Source of the DNA: an uncultured Cloacibacillus sp.
GTDB taxonomy: Bacteria > Synergistota > Synergistia > Synergistales > Synergistaceae
Assembly: GCA_900544635.1 (NCBI GenBank)
Contig: UQVV01000026.1
Span: 1-13,781 of the forward strand
Direction: 5' to 3'
Length of the DNA: 13,781 nucleotides
Position numbers and translations under genes: made by a program. Positions 6,621 to 13,781 of the stretch are shown here, piece by piece. How positions within the stretch are numbered: position 1 is the stretch's first letter; each line of letters starts with the position of its first letter. The notes beneath the pieces were generated by a model that was not told where the DNA came from, made no database searches, and worked only from the letters and a program-made list of their open reading frames with translations.

Positions 6621-8366
6621 TTACAGCTCTCTGGGCTGCGGGTTGTAGTGCGTATGGAGAAGGTGGTGCGATTTCTCTCCGAGCGGCTTGCCGAGCCAGG
6701 TGTCGTAGAGGGCGATGATGTCGGGGTTCTTGTGCGACTGGCGCAGCGTCTTGAGTTCGTCGACGCTGTAGAGGGCCGCGGTGCGCGCCGCGCGGATTTC
6801 CGCGTTGACGGGCTGCGGCTGGCCGCCGCCTCCGATGCATCCGCCGGGGCAGGCCATGACTTCGATGAAGTGGTAGTCGGCTTCGCCGGCGCGGACCTTG
6901 TCCATGAGGATCTTCGCGTTTTTCAGCGTGTGGGCTACCGCTATCTTGACTGTGACGGTCTTGCCGCCGATGGGAACGTCGACGGAGGCTTCCTTGATGC
7001 CTTCCATGCCGCGGACGGGCTGGAAGATGATGCCCGGGATGTCCTTGCCGTCGTTGAGTACGGCGTAGACGGTGCGGAGCGCCGCTTCCATGACGCCGCC
7101 GGTGACTCCGAAGATGGCTCCGGCTCCCGTGGAGGTGCCGAGCGGGCTGTCGTAGTCTTCTTCAGGCAGGTTCTTGAAGTCGATACCGGCGTTCTTTATC
7201 ATGCGCGCGAGCTCGCGGGTCGTGAGGACCGTGTCGACGTCGGGTATGCCCGGGTTGCTCTGGAGCTGCGGGCGGACGCACTCGGCCTTCTTCGCGGTGC
7301 AGGGCATGATGGAGACGCTGTAGATGTCCTCGACCGGTATGTTCTGCGTCTCGGGCCAGTAGGTTTTGGCGAGGGCTCCGAACATTCCCTGCGGCGACTT
7401 CGCGGTGGAGAGGTGCGGCAGGAGGTCTGGGTATTTGATTTCGATGAAGTTGATCCAGCCCGGCGAGCAGGAGGTGATCATCGGGAGGACGCCGCCGTTG
7501 GTGACGCGGTCGAGGAATTCGTATCCCTCTTCCATTATGGTGAGGTCGGCGGTGAAGTCCGTGTCGAAGACCTTGTCGAAGCCGAGGCGGCGCAGCGCGG
7601 CGACCATTTTGCCGGTGACGACTTCGCCGGCGGGGAGGCCGAGGGCTTCGCCGAGCGCGACGCGCGTCGCGGGGGCGGTCTGGACTATGGTGTATTTCTT
7701 CGGGTCGGCGAGGGCGACGAAGACTTTTTCGGTGTCGTCGCGCTCGCAGATGGCCGCCGTCGGGCAGACGGCCGCGCACTGTCCGCAGTAGGTGCAGGCG
7801 ACCTGGTCGAGGCCGAGGTTGAAAGCCGGTCCGACGATGGTCTTGAATCCGCGGTTGATGTATCCGTAGACGTCGAGGCCCTGGCGCTCATGGCAGGCTC
7901 TTATGCAGCGTCCGCAGAGTATGCATTTGTTGGGGTCGCGGACGAGGCTGGGGTTGCTCTCGTCTTTCTGGGCCGAGCGCTTTTCGCCGGTGTAGGGCAC
8001 TTCGCGCACGCCGAGGTCGGCCGCGGTCTGCTGGAGCTCGCAGTCCTGGTTCTTCTGGCAGAAGAGGCAGTCCTGCGGGTGGTTGGCGAGCAGGAGCTCG
8101 ACGACCGCTTTGCGCGTTTCGCGCACCTTGGGCGTGTTGGTGTGTACGACCATGCCGTCGGAGACGGGATATACGCAGGCCGCGCCGAGGCCGCGTCCGC
8201 CGACTATCTCGACCACGCATACGCGGCACGCGCCCTCTTTGGCGAGCTCAGGATGGTAGCAGAGCTGAGGGATGCGTATTCCGGCTTTGGCAGCGGCTTC
8301 GATTACGGTGAAATCCGATGGCACTTCTACTGTTTTGCCGTCTATTGTAACCTTAACGAGTTCCAT
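6621..8366 (-). CDS. hndD: [FeFe] hydrogenase catalytic subunit, HndD-type
   Basis: The 581-residue catalytic subunit of an NAD(P)-linked, probably electron-bifurcating [FeFe] hydrogenase, which interconverts H2 with protons and electrons. Domains in order: plant-type 2Fe-2S (Cys36, 47, 50, 64), a His-Cys 4Fe-4S site (His96, Cys100, 103, 109), two 4Fe-4S ferredoxin motifs (Cys148-158 and Cys191-201), then the H-cluster domain. The H-cluster domain has TSCSPGW (298-304), MPCTAKKAE (354-362) and EVMACPGGC (502-510), and a small-subunit-like C-terminal tail. The first H-cluster motif has one Cys then Ser where monomeric clostridial enzymes read TSCCPGW. Length is close to that of Desulfovibrio HndD as I recall it. 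GGGGAG lies before ATG 8366. It is the last gene of the operon, 31 bp after hndC. Soluble, with no twin-arginine signal. The HydEFG maturases it needs are not in this window. Confidence 0.93.
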   Translation of the reverse strand: MELVKVTIDGKTVEVPSDFTVIEAAAKAGIRIPQLCYHPELAKEGACRVCVVEIVGGRGLGAACVYPVSDGMVVHTNTPKVRETRKAVVELLLANHPQDCLFCQKNQDCELQQTAADLGVREVPYTGEKRSAQKDESNPSLVRDPNKCILCGRCIRACHERQGLDVYGYINRGFKTIVGPAFNLGLDQVACTYCGQCAAVCPTAAICERDDTEKVFVALADPKKYTIVQTAPATRVALGEALGLPAGEVVTGKMVAALRRLGFDKVFDTDFTADLTIMEEGYEFLDRVTNGGVLPMITSCSPGWINFIEIKYPDLLPHLSTAKSPQGMFGALAKTYWPETQNIPVEDIYSVSIMPCTAKKAECVRPQLQSNPGIPDVDTVLTTRELARMIKNAGIDFKNLPEEDYDSPLGTSTGAGAIFGVTGGVMEAALRTVYAVLNDGKDIPGIIFQPVRGMEGIKEASVDVPIGGKTVTVKIAVAHTLKNAKILMDKVRAGEADYHFIEVMACPGGCIGGGGQPQPVNAEIRAARTAALYSVDELKTLRQSHKNPDIIALYDTWLGKPLGEKSHHLLHTHYNPQPREL

Positions 8367-8397
8367 GTTATTTTTACTCCCCTTCCGTTAGCCGAAA

Positions 8398-10188
8398 TTA
8401 GCCGCGCACGATTGCCTTGAACGGGCACTTCGTGATGCACGCGCCGCACTTGATGCACTTCGCCTGGTCGATGACGAATTTCTTCTTCGGTTCGCCGCTG
8501 ATTGCGTTGACCGGGCAGTTCTTCGCGCAGAGGCTGCATCCTTTGCAGGCGTCGGTTATCTTGTAGCTCAGCAGGTGGTGGCACTGGCCCGCCGGGCATC
8601 TCTTCTCCTTGATGTGCGCTTCGTATTCGTCGCGGAAGTAGCGCAGCGTGGAGAGGATGGGGTTCGGGGCGGTCTGGCCGAGGGCGCAGAGCGCGCCTGC
8701 CTTGATGGAGGTGGCGAGCTTTTCGAGCTTTTCGATGTCTCCCTCTTCGCCCTTGCCGTTCGTGATTCTTTCGAGGATTTCGAGCATGCGCTTCGTTCCC
8801 TCGCGGCACGGCGTGCATTTACCGCAGGATTCGGACTGCGTGAAGTTGAGGAAGAATTTCGCGACGTCGACCATGCAGGTGTCCTCGTCCATGACGACGA
8901 GTCCGCCCGAGCCCATCATCGCGCCGGCGGCGATGAGCGAGTCGTAGTCGATCGGCGTGTCGAGCAGCGATTCCGGCATGCATCCGCCGGAGGGTCCGCC
9001 TATCTGGACGGCCTTGAACTTCTTGCCGCCGATGATGCCGCCGCCGATGTCGAAGATGATTTCGCGCATCGTGATGCCCATCGGGACTTCGGCGAGTCCG
9101 GTGTTGTTGATTTTACCGGTGAGGGCGAAGACCTTCGTGCCTTTGGATTTTTCCGTTCCGAGCTTCGCGTATTCTTCGGCTCCGACGCGGAAGATGTAGG
9201 GGATGTTTGCGAATGTTTCAACGTTGTTGATGTTGGAGGGCTTGCCCCAGAGTCCCTTGACGGCGGGGAACGGCGGGCGCGGACGCGGCATGCCGCGGCG
9301 GCCTTCGATCGAGGCCATGAGCGCCGTCTCTTCGCCGCAGACGAAGGCTCCGGCTCCTTCCTTGATGTGGATGTGGCAGCTGAAGTTCGAGCCGAGGATG
9401 TTGTCTCCGAGGAGCCCGGCCTCTTCAGCCTGGGCGATGGCCGTCTTCAGGCGCTTGATCGCGAGCGGGTATTCCGCGCGGCAGTAGATGTAGCCTTCGT
9501 CGGCGCCTATCGCGTAGGCTCCGATGAGCATTCCTTCGAGTATCGCGTGCGGGTCGCCCTCAAGCAGGGAGCGGTCCATGAACGCGCCCGGGTCGCCCTC
9601 GTCGGCGTTGCAGATGATGTATTTCTTCGGGCCCGGCGATTTCTGGCAGAAGCCCCACTTCATGCCGGTCGGGAATCCGCCGCCGCCGCGTCCGCGGAGG
9701 CCGGTCTTCTTCATTTCTTCGACGACCTGCTCCGGCGTCATGGTGAGAAGGACCTTCGCGAGCCCTTCGTAGCCGTCGGCTCCGATGTATTCCTCAAGCG
9801 AATCGGGGTTGATGTGTCCGCAGTTCTTGAGGACGAGGCGGTGCTGCTTCTTGTAGAAGTCGATGTCCGCGTAGTCGGGCACGCGCTGCGCCGTGAGCGG
9901 CTCCTTGAAGAGCAGGCGGCTCACCACGCGGCCCTTTACGAGATGTTCGCTGACTATTTCCTTTACGTCCTCTTCGTGGACGTGCGTGTAGAACGTTCCT
10001 TCAGGATAGATGATGACGAGCGGTCCCTGCTCGCAGAATCCCTGGCATCCTGTCTCGACGACCTTTACTTCCTTGTCGAGCCCCTGCGCCTTGAGTTCTT
10101 CGTTGAGCTTCGCTATTACCTGCCGCGAACCAGAGGCGACGCAGCCCGTTCCGGTGCATACCAGTACATGCGCTCTTACGAGAGCCAT
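8398..10188 (-). CDS. hndC: NAD(P)/FMN-binding hydrogenase subunit, HndC-type (NuoF-like)
   Basis: A 596-residue flavin subunit that exchanges electrons with NAD(P)H and is the presumed bifurcation site. Domains in order: an N-terminal thioredoxin-like 2Fe-2S domain (Cys11, 16, 48, 52), the NuoF-like core with glycine-rich GLRGRGGGGFPTG (163-175) and ADEGDPGAFMDR (195-206) for FMN and nucleotide binding, a NuoF 4Fe-4S site (Cys455, 458, 461 and Cys501), and a C-terminal pair of 4Fe-4S ferredoxin motifs (Cys548-558 and Cys578-588). This is the full fused arrangement of HndC/HydB proteins, longer than NuoF of complex I, which lacks both ends. ATG 10188 has GGAGGAG upstream. It lies 24 bp after hndB. 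Whether the cofactor is NAD or NADP cannot be decided by eye. Confidence 0.93.
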   Translation of the reverse strand: MALVRAHVLVCTGTGCVASGSRQVIAKLNEELKAQGLDKEVKVVETGCQGFCEQGPLVIIYPEGTFYTHVHEEDVKEIVSEHLVKGRVVSRLLFKEPLTAQRVPDYADIDFYKKQHRLVLKNCGHINPDSLEEYIGADGYEGLAKVLLTMTPEQVVEEMKKTGLRGRGGGGFPTGMKWGFCQKSPGPKKYIICNADEGDPGAFMDRSLLEGDPHAILEGMLIGAYAIGADEGYIYCRAEYPLAIKRLKTAIAQAEEAGLLGDNILGSNFSCHIHIKEGAGAFVCGEETALMASIEGRRGMPRPRPPFPAVKGLWGKPSNINNVETFANIPYIFRVGAEEYAKLGTEKSKGTKVFALTGKINNTGLAEVPMGITMREIIFDIGGGIIGGKKFKAVQIGGPSGGCMPESLLDTPIDYDSLIAAGAMMGSGGLVVMDEDTCMVDVAKFFLNFTQSESCGKCTPCREGTKRMLEILERITNGKGEEGDIEKLEKLATSIKAGALCALGQTAPNPILSTLRYFRDEYEAHIKEKRCPAGQCHHLLSYKITDACKGCSLCAKNCPVNAISGEPKKKFVIDQAKCIKCGACITKCPFKAIVRG

Positions 10189-10212
10189 AATATGTCTCCT
10201 CCCTTCGGCCTG

Positions 10213-10593
10213 TTACGCCTGCTTGCTCGGGATCTTGGCAACGACAAGATCTTCGACGACGACGCCGTTGATGAGATGGTCCGCGATGATGCGCGGAACG
10301 TCCGTCGGCTTGACCGGTCCGTAGGTGACTCTGTCTTCGCCGGGACGTACGACGTCGAGGAGGGGCTCCTTCTGGCACATGCCGATGCAGCCCGTCTGGA
10401 GGACGGCCACGTCGTGGATGTCGCGCTTCGCGAGTTCCTCGAGAACCGCCTTCATGACCTCACGGGCTCCCGCCGCTATGCCGCAGGTGCCCATGCCTAT
10501 GATTATCTGTCTTTCGTTGAGCTTTCTGGCCTCGGTGTGCTCCTTGGCCTGCGCCTTTATCTTGCGGAGATCTTCAAGACTCTTGATTGCCAT
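10213..10593 (-). CDS. hndB: Thioredoxin-like 2Fe-2S hydrogenase subunit, HndB-type
   Basis: A 126-residue small electron-transfer subunit of the hydrogenase. The fold is that of thioredoxin-like 2Fe-2S ferredoxins: a GMGTCGIAAGA segment (Cys37) and TGCIGMC (Cys69 and Cys73). Only three cysteines occur in the whole protein, where a classic 2Fe-2S ferredoxin of this type has four, so either the cluster uses another ligand or the site is modified. My recollection is that HndB proteins often look like this. I choose ATG 10593, because GGAGG lies 8 nt before it. An upstream TTG at 10608 would overlap that site and add five residues. It lies 21 bp after hndA and 24 bp before hndC. Confidence 0.88.
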   Translation of the reverse strand: MAIKSLEDLRKIKAQAKEHTEARKLNERQIIIGMGTCGIAAGAREVMKAVLEELAKRDIHDVAVLQTGCIGMCQKEPLLDVVRPGEDRVTYGPVKPTDVPRIIADHLINGVVVEDLVVAKIPSKQA

Positions 10594-10614
10594 GTTCAGT
10601 TCCTCCAATCCGGT

Positions 10615-11088
10615 TTACGCGTACTTGTCGAGGATCGGGCCGACCGATTCCGGTGTAAGTCTGCCGTGCGTGTCGTCGTTGACCATGAAGACCGGCGCGA
10701 GGCCGCAGGCGCCTATGCATGCGACCGTCTCAAGCGTGAACTTGAGGTCCGGGGTTGTGGTCTGCCCCTCTTTGAGGCCCAGCTTGTCCTGGATGGCCTT
10801 CAGTACTGCCTTGGCTCCGCGGACGTGGCACGCCGTTCCCTGGCACGACCGGATGATGTTTCTTCCTCTCGGCTCGAGATGGAACTGTGCATAGAATGTC
10901 ACCACGCCGTAAATCTGGCTGATCGGCACTTCGAGCTTGCTGCTGATTTCGATCAGGACTTCCTTCGGCAGGTAGCCGTAGATTTCCTGAGCCTGCTGAA
11001 GCACGGGAATGACGCTGCCCTTAGTGCCGCGGTATTTCTCGAGGAGCGCATTCAGCTGCTCCTTCTGCTCCGACGCCTTCTCCACCAT
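10615..11088 (-). CDS. hndA: NuoE-like 2Fe-2S hydrogenase subunit, HndA-type
   Basis: A 157-residue protein of the NuoE/HndA (24-kDa, thioredoxin-like 2Fe-2S) family, the first gene of the hydrogenase operon. A helical N-terminal domain contains the usual LQQAQEIYGYLP run (about residues 30-41) and IYGVVTFYAQFH (59-70). The cluster ligands are Cys82, Cys87, Cys124 and Cys128 (C-x4-C and C-x3-C), all present. It passes electrons between HndC and the rest of the complex. The start is ATG 11088: AGGAGG at 11098-11103 is 9 nt upstream. An in-frame GTG at 11097 touches that site directly and is unlikely to be used. A leader of about 165 nt separates it from the proposed promoter. Confidence 0.92.
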   Translation of the reverse strand: MVEKASEQKEQLNALLEKYRGTKGSVIPVLQQAQEIYGYLPKEVLIEISSKLEVPISQIYGVVTFYAQFHLEPRGRNIIRSCQGTACHVRGAKAVLKAIQDKLGLKEGQTTTPDLKFTLETVACIGACGLAPVFMVNDDTHGRLTPESVGPILDKYA

Positions 11089-11142
11089 AAAACGCACCCT
11101 CCTTAGTCTCCTCCCCGGGCCCTCCCGCCCGAAGAAATTAAG

Positions 11143-11162
11143 TGTAACCCCCAGAAGTTACA
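11143..11162. promoter_or_regulatory. Inverted repeat in the hnd leader, possible operator or hairpin
   Basis: TGTAAC (11143-11148) and GTTACA (11157-11162) are exact inverted copies with 8 bp between. The site lies between the proposed hnd transcript start (near 11255) and hndA. It could bind a dimeric regulator or form a small hairpin in the mRNA. No T-run follows on the - strand, so it is not a terminator. Confidence 0.35.
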
Positions 11163-11262
11163 TCTATGATTTTTTCTTTTTCCCCGCCCGAGCCCTCTTG
11201 CCAGGGTCGTGGGCAAAGCGCCGCCGTCGCGGCTATTGCGAAAAAGTACACAAAGCAAATTT

Positions 11263-11303
11263 ATTATAGCCCGCTCAAACCGTTGCCGCAACAATTTTTT
11301 TGT
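11263..11303 (-). promoter_or_regulatory. Promoter of the hnd operon
   Basis: Read on the - strand: TATAAT (-10, at 11263-11268), a 17-bp spacer, TTGCGG (-35, at 11286-11291), and an A-run (AAAAAAATT, about 11293-11301) directly upstream like an UP element. GTTGC-C-GCAAC (11282-11292) is an inverted repeat lying over the -35, a natural place for a repressor. A redox regulator such as Rex would make biological sense, but the sequence matches its usual site only loosely. Confidence 0.6.
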
Positions 11304-11620
11304 TCGAGCGGAGCGTAAAAGCCGTTTTTGTTCATTTTTGTTTTTGGATATGGAACAAAGGGACTTGAAAAATACGGCGTTTCCCCGACGCGGCGGCGTG
11401 AAAAATTATTATCGCCGCACGCAGCGGCGCGCGCGGCAAATTTACGGCGAAGTCCGCCGACGCGCGAAGAAGACGCGGACGCGGGGAACCGGCGTGAAAC
11501 CGCGAAGCGCCGCGCCGCATGTGCCCGGCAGCGTCAGGCGCGCGCCGTCGCGGCGGCTATGCGCCGCTTGCCGGACACGCACGCATCACCGCAGCTCGAC
11601 GCCGAACGGCGCGCGGTACG
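11304..11620. other. GC-rich intergenic stretch with no recognisable gene
   Basis: The right part (about 11380-11620) is full of CGCG/GCGGCG runs. Its open frames translate to arginine/alanine-rich sequences that run through the neighbouring terminator, so I do not call a gene. An ATG at 11350 on the + strand has no convincing ribosome site. TTTGTTC/GAACAAA (11327-11333 and 11353-11359) form a loose inverted repeat. Confidence 0.5.
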
Positions 11621-11646
11621 AAAAAGGCCGCGCTCTTCGCGCGGCC
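11621..11646 (-). terminator. Intrinsic terminator of the permease-apt operon
   Basis: On the - strand, an 8-bp all-GC stem (GGCCGCGC at 11639-11646, its partner at 11626-11633) has a 5-nt loop. TTTTTCGT follows. It lies 22 bp past the stop of the phosphoribosyltransferase gene. Confidence 0.88.
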
Positions 11647-11668
11647 CTGCGTGCTTTTGGAAAATCCG

Positions 11669-12217
11669 CTAGTCCTTGAAGACCGGCAGCTTTTCGAGAT
11701 AAATCAAATCTTTGCCGTCGTAGCCGCCCTCTTCGAGAAGCACGGCGACCTTGCTGGCGACGGTGCAGCCCGTCTTCGCGAGCACCGCTTCGAGCGAATG
11801 CAGCGAGCCGCCGGTCGAGACGACGTCGTCCACGACGCAGACGCGCTTGCCGTCGAGCTTCGCCGCGTCCATCTCGTCGATGACGATTATCTGCTTCTCC
11901 GAGGTCGTTATCGACTTCGTCTCCTCTATAATCGGGTGCTCCATGTAGGCCTTGACCGACTTGCGCGCGACGACGTAGTCCACGCCCATGCGCGCGGCTA
12001 TCGCGTGCGTCAGCGGGATGCCCTTCGCCTCGGGGCATACGAGCATGTCTATCTGTCCGAGGCCGCGGATTTTTTCAAGAAGCGCGTCCGCCGCCTTCTC
12101 TATCAGCTGCGTGTCGCCGAGCATGACGAACGACGCAATCGTGAGGTGCGGCGCGACGCGGACCTTCTTGAGCTCGCGCGTGATGCCGCAGAGGTGAAGC
12201 GTGTAGAATTCAGCCAT
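11669..12217 (-). CDS. apt: Adenine-type phosphoribosyltransferase
   Basis: A 182-residue type I phosphoribosyltransferase of the Apt group, which joins a purine base to PRPP to form the nucleotide and diphosphate. The PRPP-binding loop is clear: VCVVDDVVSTGGS (residues 126-138) with the paired aspartates. PEAKGIPLTHAIA (62-74) and YVVARKSVK (81-89) correspond to the adenine-enzyme motifs around base and PRPP binding. Length is normal for the family (about 170-180). GGGAGGA precedes ATG 12217, and only 15 bp separate it from the upstream permease, so the two form an operon: the permease brings in the base and this enzyme traps it. Xanthine or guanine enzymes share the fold, so base specificity is an inference. 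Confidence 0.82.
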   Translation of the reverse strand: MAEFYTLHLCGITRELKKVRVAPHLTIASFVMLGDTQLIEKAADALLEKIRGLGQIDMLVCPEAKGIPLTHAIAARMGVDYVVARKSVKAYMEHPIIEETKSITTSEKQIIVIDEMDAAKLDGKRVCVVDDVVSTGGSLHSLEAVLAKTGCTVASKVAVLLEEGGYDGKDLIYLEKLPVFKD

Positions 12218-12232
12218 TGTTGAAATCCTCCC

Positions 12233-13345
12233 TTAAAGTCCGAAGATTACCTTGATTGCCACGCCGGTCAGAAGCCCGTAGAAGGGGTTCCAGCGCGCGG
12301 TCGCGATGACGGTGGCGCCTATCACCATGCCCCACGGCGAGAAGCCGAAGGGCCCCTGCGCCGCCGGAGCGCTCGCGATAGCCGCCTGAATGTTTGAAAT
12401 GAAGGTTACGAATACGCCGAGCACGAAAAGGAAGCCCGCTATCGACGAGCTGTGCAGGTAGCGTCCCATGACCGGAAGCAGCTTGAGGAACAGTATCGCC
12501 GCCATCATCAGCATCATCAGCACCGACGCGCCGACGGGGTGCGGGGCCGTCGCCGTGCCGGAAATTATAGCCTCGACCGGGCCGCCGCCGAAGAAGGACG
12601 AGAACATATCCGCGAGCGAGGAGTATATCGCGAGGTGGTCGATGTTCGCGTCGACGCCAGCGATGCTGCCCGTCACCTTGCCGAAGCTGATGTTCGCGCC
12701 GATGTTGAGGCACATCAGGCCGAGCGCGCCGGCGATGATCTTCGGGTGCTTCCATACCTGCCACTCGATGTTGCCCGTCGTGAGCTTCTCGTTGGACATG
12801 TCGAACTCGATGTGCTGCTGCTCGACCTTGCCCATATTTTTCAGAATGTTGAAGGCTATCGTCGCGATGATTACCGATATGATGACCGTCTTCGCGAGGT
12901 CGCCAGTTATGAACCATACGGCGAGCGCGGAAATCATCGAGACGCCGCCCGAGTACTTCTCCGAATCGAAAAGGTCTATCGAAAGATAGGCGAGCATGAC
13001 GCCGACGCCCGCCATCATAGACGTTACGACCGTCGGGCCGACCAGCTCCACTATCTTCTCGTTAAGGCCGAGCAGCGACGGGATAAGCACGAAGACGCCG
13101 CCCCAGAAAACCGTGCTGAGGCGCTCGCGGCGCGACTGCGCGATTTTGCCCGTGACCGCTATCGTGTCCGCCTGGAACGAAACCGTAGCCACCGAGTCGA
13201 AGGCGAAGGAGCCAGCCGCTCCCACAAGAAACGCAAGCGCCGTCGGGAAGGCCGCGAAGCCGAGCGAGAGCGCGAGAAGCCCCTGCGGAACGCCGTTCAG
13301 CACCACCGCCACCGCGGCGAGCAGGTCTGTCATATACGCATCCAT
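12233..13345 (-). CDS. Nucleobase permease, NCS2-like
   Basis: A 370-residue polytopic membrane protein with about ten to twelve hydrophobic segments, which I place with xanthine/uracil/purine (NCS2-type) permeases. The run FFGGGPVEAIISGTATAPHP in the second half resembles the conserved substrate region of these carriers, and early FAFDSVATVSFQADTI corresponds to the first re-entrant segment. It is shorter than the usual 420-450 residues, with a hydrophilic loop near residues 168-195. The start is ATG 13345, with GGAGG 9 nt upstream. An earlier in-frame codon would add 13 residues and has no such site. It is 15 bp upstream of the phosphoribosyltransferase gene, which is the main argument for a purine substrate. 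Family confidence is moderate, because the assignment rests on motifs and context. Confidence 0.68.
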   Translation of the reverse strand: MDAYMTDLLAAVAVVLNGVPQGLLALSLGFAAFPTALAFLVGAAGSFAFDSVATVSFQADTIAVTGKIAQSRRERLSTVFWGGVFVLIPSLLGLNEKIVELVGPTVVTSMMAGVGVMLAYLSIDLFDSEKYSGGVSMISALAVWFITGDLAKTVIISVIIATIAFNILKNMGKVEQQHIEFDMSNEKLTTGNIEWQVWKHPKIIAGALGLMCLNIGANISFGKVTGSIAGVDANIDHLAIYSSLADMFSSFFGGGPVEAIISGTATAPHPVGASVLMMLMMAAILFLKLLPVMGRYLHSSSIAGFLFVLGVFVTFISNIQAAIASAPAAQGPFGFSPWGMVIGATVIATARWNPFYGLLTGVAIKVIFGL

Positions 13346-13387
13346 TAAAAATTTCCTCCTGCAAGAAAAAATTAAAACAACCAAGCG

Positions 13388-13416
13388 AAGTTACTCCACG
13401 CGCGCGGTTTTGTCAA
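13388..13416 (-). promoter_or_regulatory. Promoter of the permease-apt operon
   Basis: On the - strand, a perfect TTGACA (13411-13416) is followed after 17 bp by TAACTT (13388-13393), a weak -10 that keeps its first, second and last consensus bases. The predicted start near 13381 leaves a leader of about 36 nt, too short for a purine riboswitch. Confidence 0.55.
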
Positions 13417-13463
13417 GAATGCGGCGGAGTAAAAAAGAGGAGTTTTGTTATTTGTAAGCGTTA

Positions 13464-13477
13464 TGATATGCATATCA
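13464..13477. promoter_or_regulatory. Perfect 14-bp palindrome, possible operator
   Basis: TGATATGCATATCA is fully self-complementary. It sits in AT-rich DNA about 50 bp upstream of the TTGACA of the permease promoter and 80 bp past the end of the putative LysR-type gene, a plausible place for an activator of the permease-apt operon. Confidence 0.35.
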
Positions 13478-13556
13478 GTAAGAAAACATCCGATAATTTA
13501 TTTCTCATTACACAGCATCGCTGCTTGATATATTAGCGATAATAGTTATAGCTAAA

Positions 13557-13781
13557 TTAGATATCAGAAGAAAAGAATTGGATGACTTTGTTTATTAATT
13601 CGTCCTCAATAGGCGACGTCATATGCTCTATTCTTTTAATCCACGCAACCTCCGAGCGAACCGAACAGTTGCTTAACGTCAGCGTTCGCAGCTGAGCATA
13701 CGGCACAGCGGTATTTTCAGCGGCGGAATCGAATGGGTATGCGGAATTCAGATAGTATGCGTCGGAATGAAGCAATGTCTC
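13557..13781 (-). CDS. C-terminal part of a probable LysR-type regulator (partial)
   Basis: The last 74 codons of a gene whose start lies beyond the right edge; the frame is open to the final base. The sequence shows an L-R-T-L-T-L-S run, then WIKR, SPIEDELI and a closing VIQFF helix. That order resembles the end of the LysR effector-binding domain (a strand, a W-x-K/R-x strand, and a final S-P-x-x-x-x-x-I-x-x-x helix). The DNA is clearly richer in A+T than the genes to its left. It is transcribed toward the permease-apt operon, with about 140 bp between its stop and that promoter. With so little of the protein visible, the family call is tentative and no effector can be named. Confidence 0.45.
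   Translation of the reverse strand, partial: ETLLHSDAYYLNSAYPFDSAAENTAVPYAQLRTLTLSNCSVRSEVAWIKRIEHMTSPIEDELINKVIQFFSSDI

Noticed and set aside
6585..8420. A 611-codon open frame on the + strand across hndD
   Set aside because: Shadow of hndD. It runs through the operon terminator and shows no recognisable domain.
8575..11106. An 843-codon open frame on the + strand opposite the hydrogenase genes
   Set aside because: It is the antisense shadow of GC-rich hnd genes. Its translation is low in complexity and rich in Asp, Val, Arg and Glu, while the - strand frames carry exact iron-sulphur and flavin motifs.
11350..11679. A possible small basic protein starting at ATG 11350 (+)
   Set aside because: No good ribosome site, a very Arg-rich sequence typical of GC-rich noncoding DNA, and the frame reads through the apt terminator in antisense.
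13346..13381. A purine riboswitch before the permease-apt operon
   Set aside because: The leader predicted from the promoter is only about 36 nt, too short for the three-way junction, and no matching stems were seen.
1..13781. CRISPR arrays, tRNA or rRNA genes, transposases, phage genes
   Set aside because: No regularly spaced repeats, no cloverleaf with tRNA landmarks, and no transposase, integrase or phage structural motif was found in any plausible frame.

Overview
The window is GC-rich, bacterial and densely coded, with mostly Shine-Dalgarno-led genes on both strands. A solute-binding protein with a cleavable signal peptide and no lipobox suggests a diderm cell. An HndABCD-type [FeFe] hydrogenase suggests a strict anaerobe that ferments or oxidises hydrogen. 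Together these fit the Synergistota (a Cloacibacillus- or Synergistes-like organism). That placement rests on gene content and family knowledge and was not tested by any search.

Layout. (1) 1-1856: a strong terminator of an upstream gene, an MFS transporter (+), and a Nudix hydrolase (-) whose 3' end overlaps the transporter's. (2) 1857-2125: a divergent spacer with a Nudix promoter and a 15-bp palindrome over its -35. (3) 2126-5724: a four-gene + strand operon. It holds the ATPase, permease and periplasmic binding protein of a ribose/nucleoside-type ABC importer, then a divergent, shortened member of the pseudouridine-5'-phosphate glycosidase (PsuG / indigoidine-synthase-A-like) family. (4) 5725-6572: about 850 bp without a gene, holding two terminators and a dispersed hairpin repeat interrupted by a roughly 100-bp structured insert. 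(5) 6621-11088 (-): hndA-hndB-hndC-hndD, an NAD(P)-linked, probably electron-bifurcating [FeFe] hydrogenase, with a recognisable promoter, an inverted repeat over the -35 and a leader of about 165 nt. (6) 11669-13345 (-): a nucleobase permease and an adenine-type phosphoribosyltransferase, a purine-salvage pair with its own promoter and terminator. (7) 13420-13781: an AT-rich margin with a perfect 14-bp palindrome and the C-terminal end of a probable LysR-type regulator.

How the genes work together. The operon in (3) looks like uptake and cleavage of a C-nucleoside or related ribosyl compound. No PfkB-type pseudouridine kinase is present, and several PsuG positions are changed, so the substrate may not be pseudouridine 5'-phosphate. 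This is the most unusual part of the window. The hydrogenase would balance NAD(P)H and ferredoxin against H2. The permease and phosphoribosyltransferase would capture free purine bases, a theme of base and nucleoside scavenging shared with (3).
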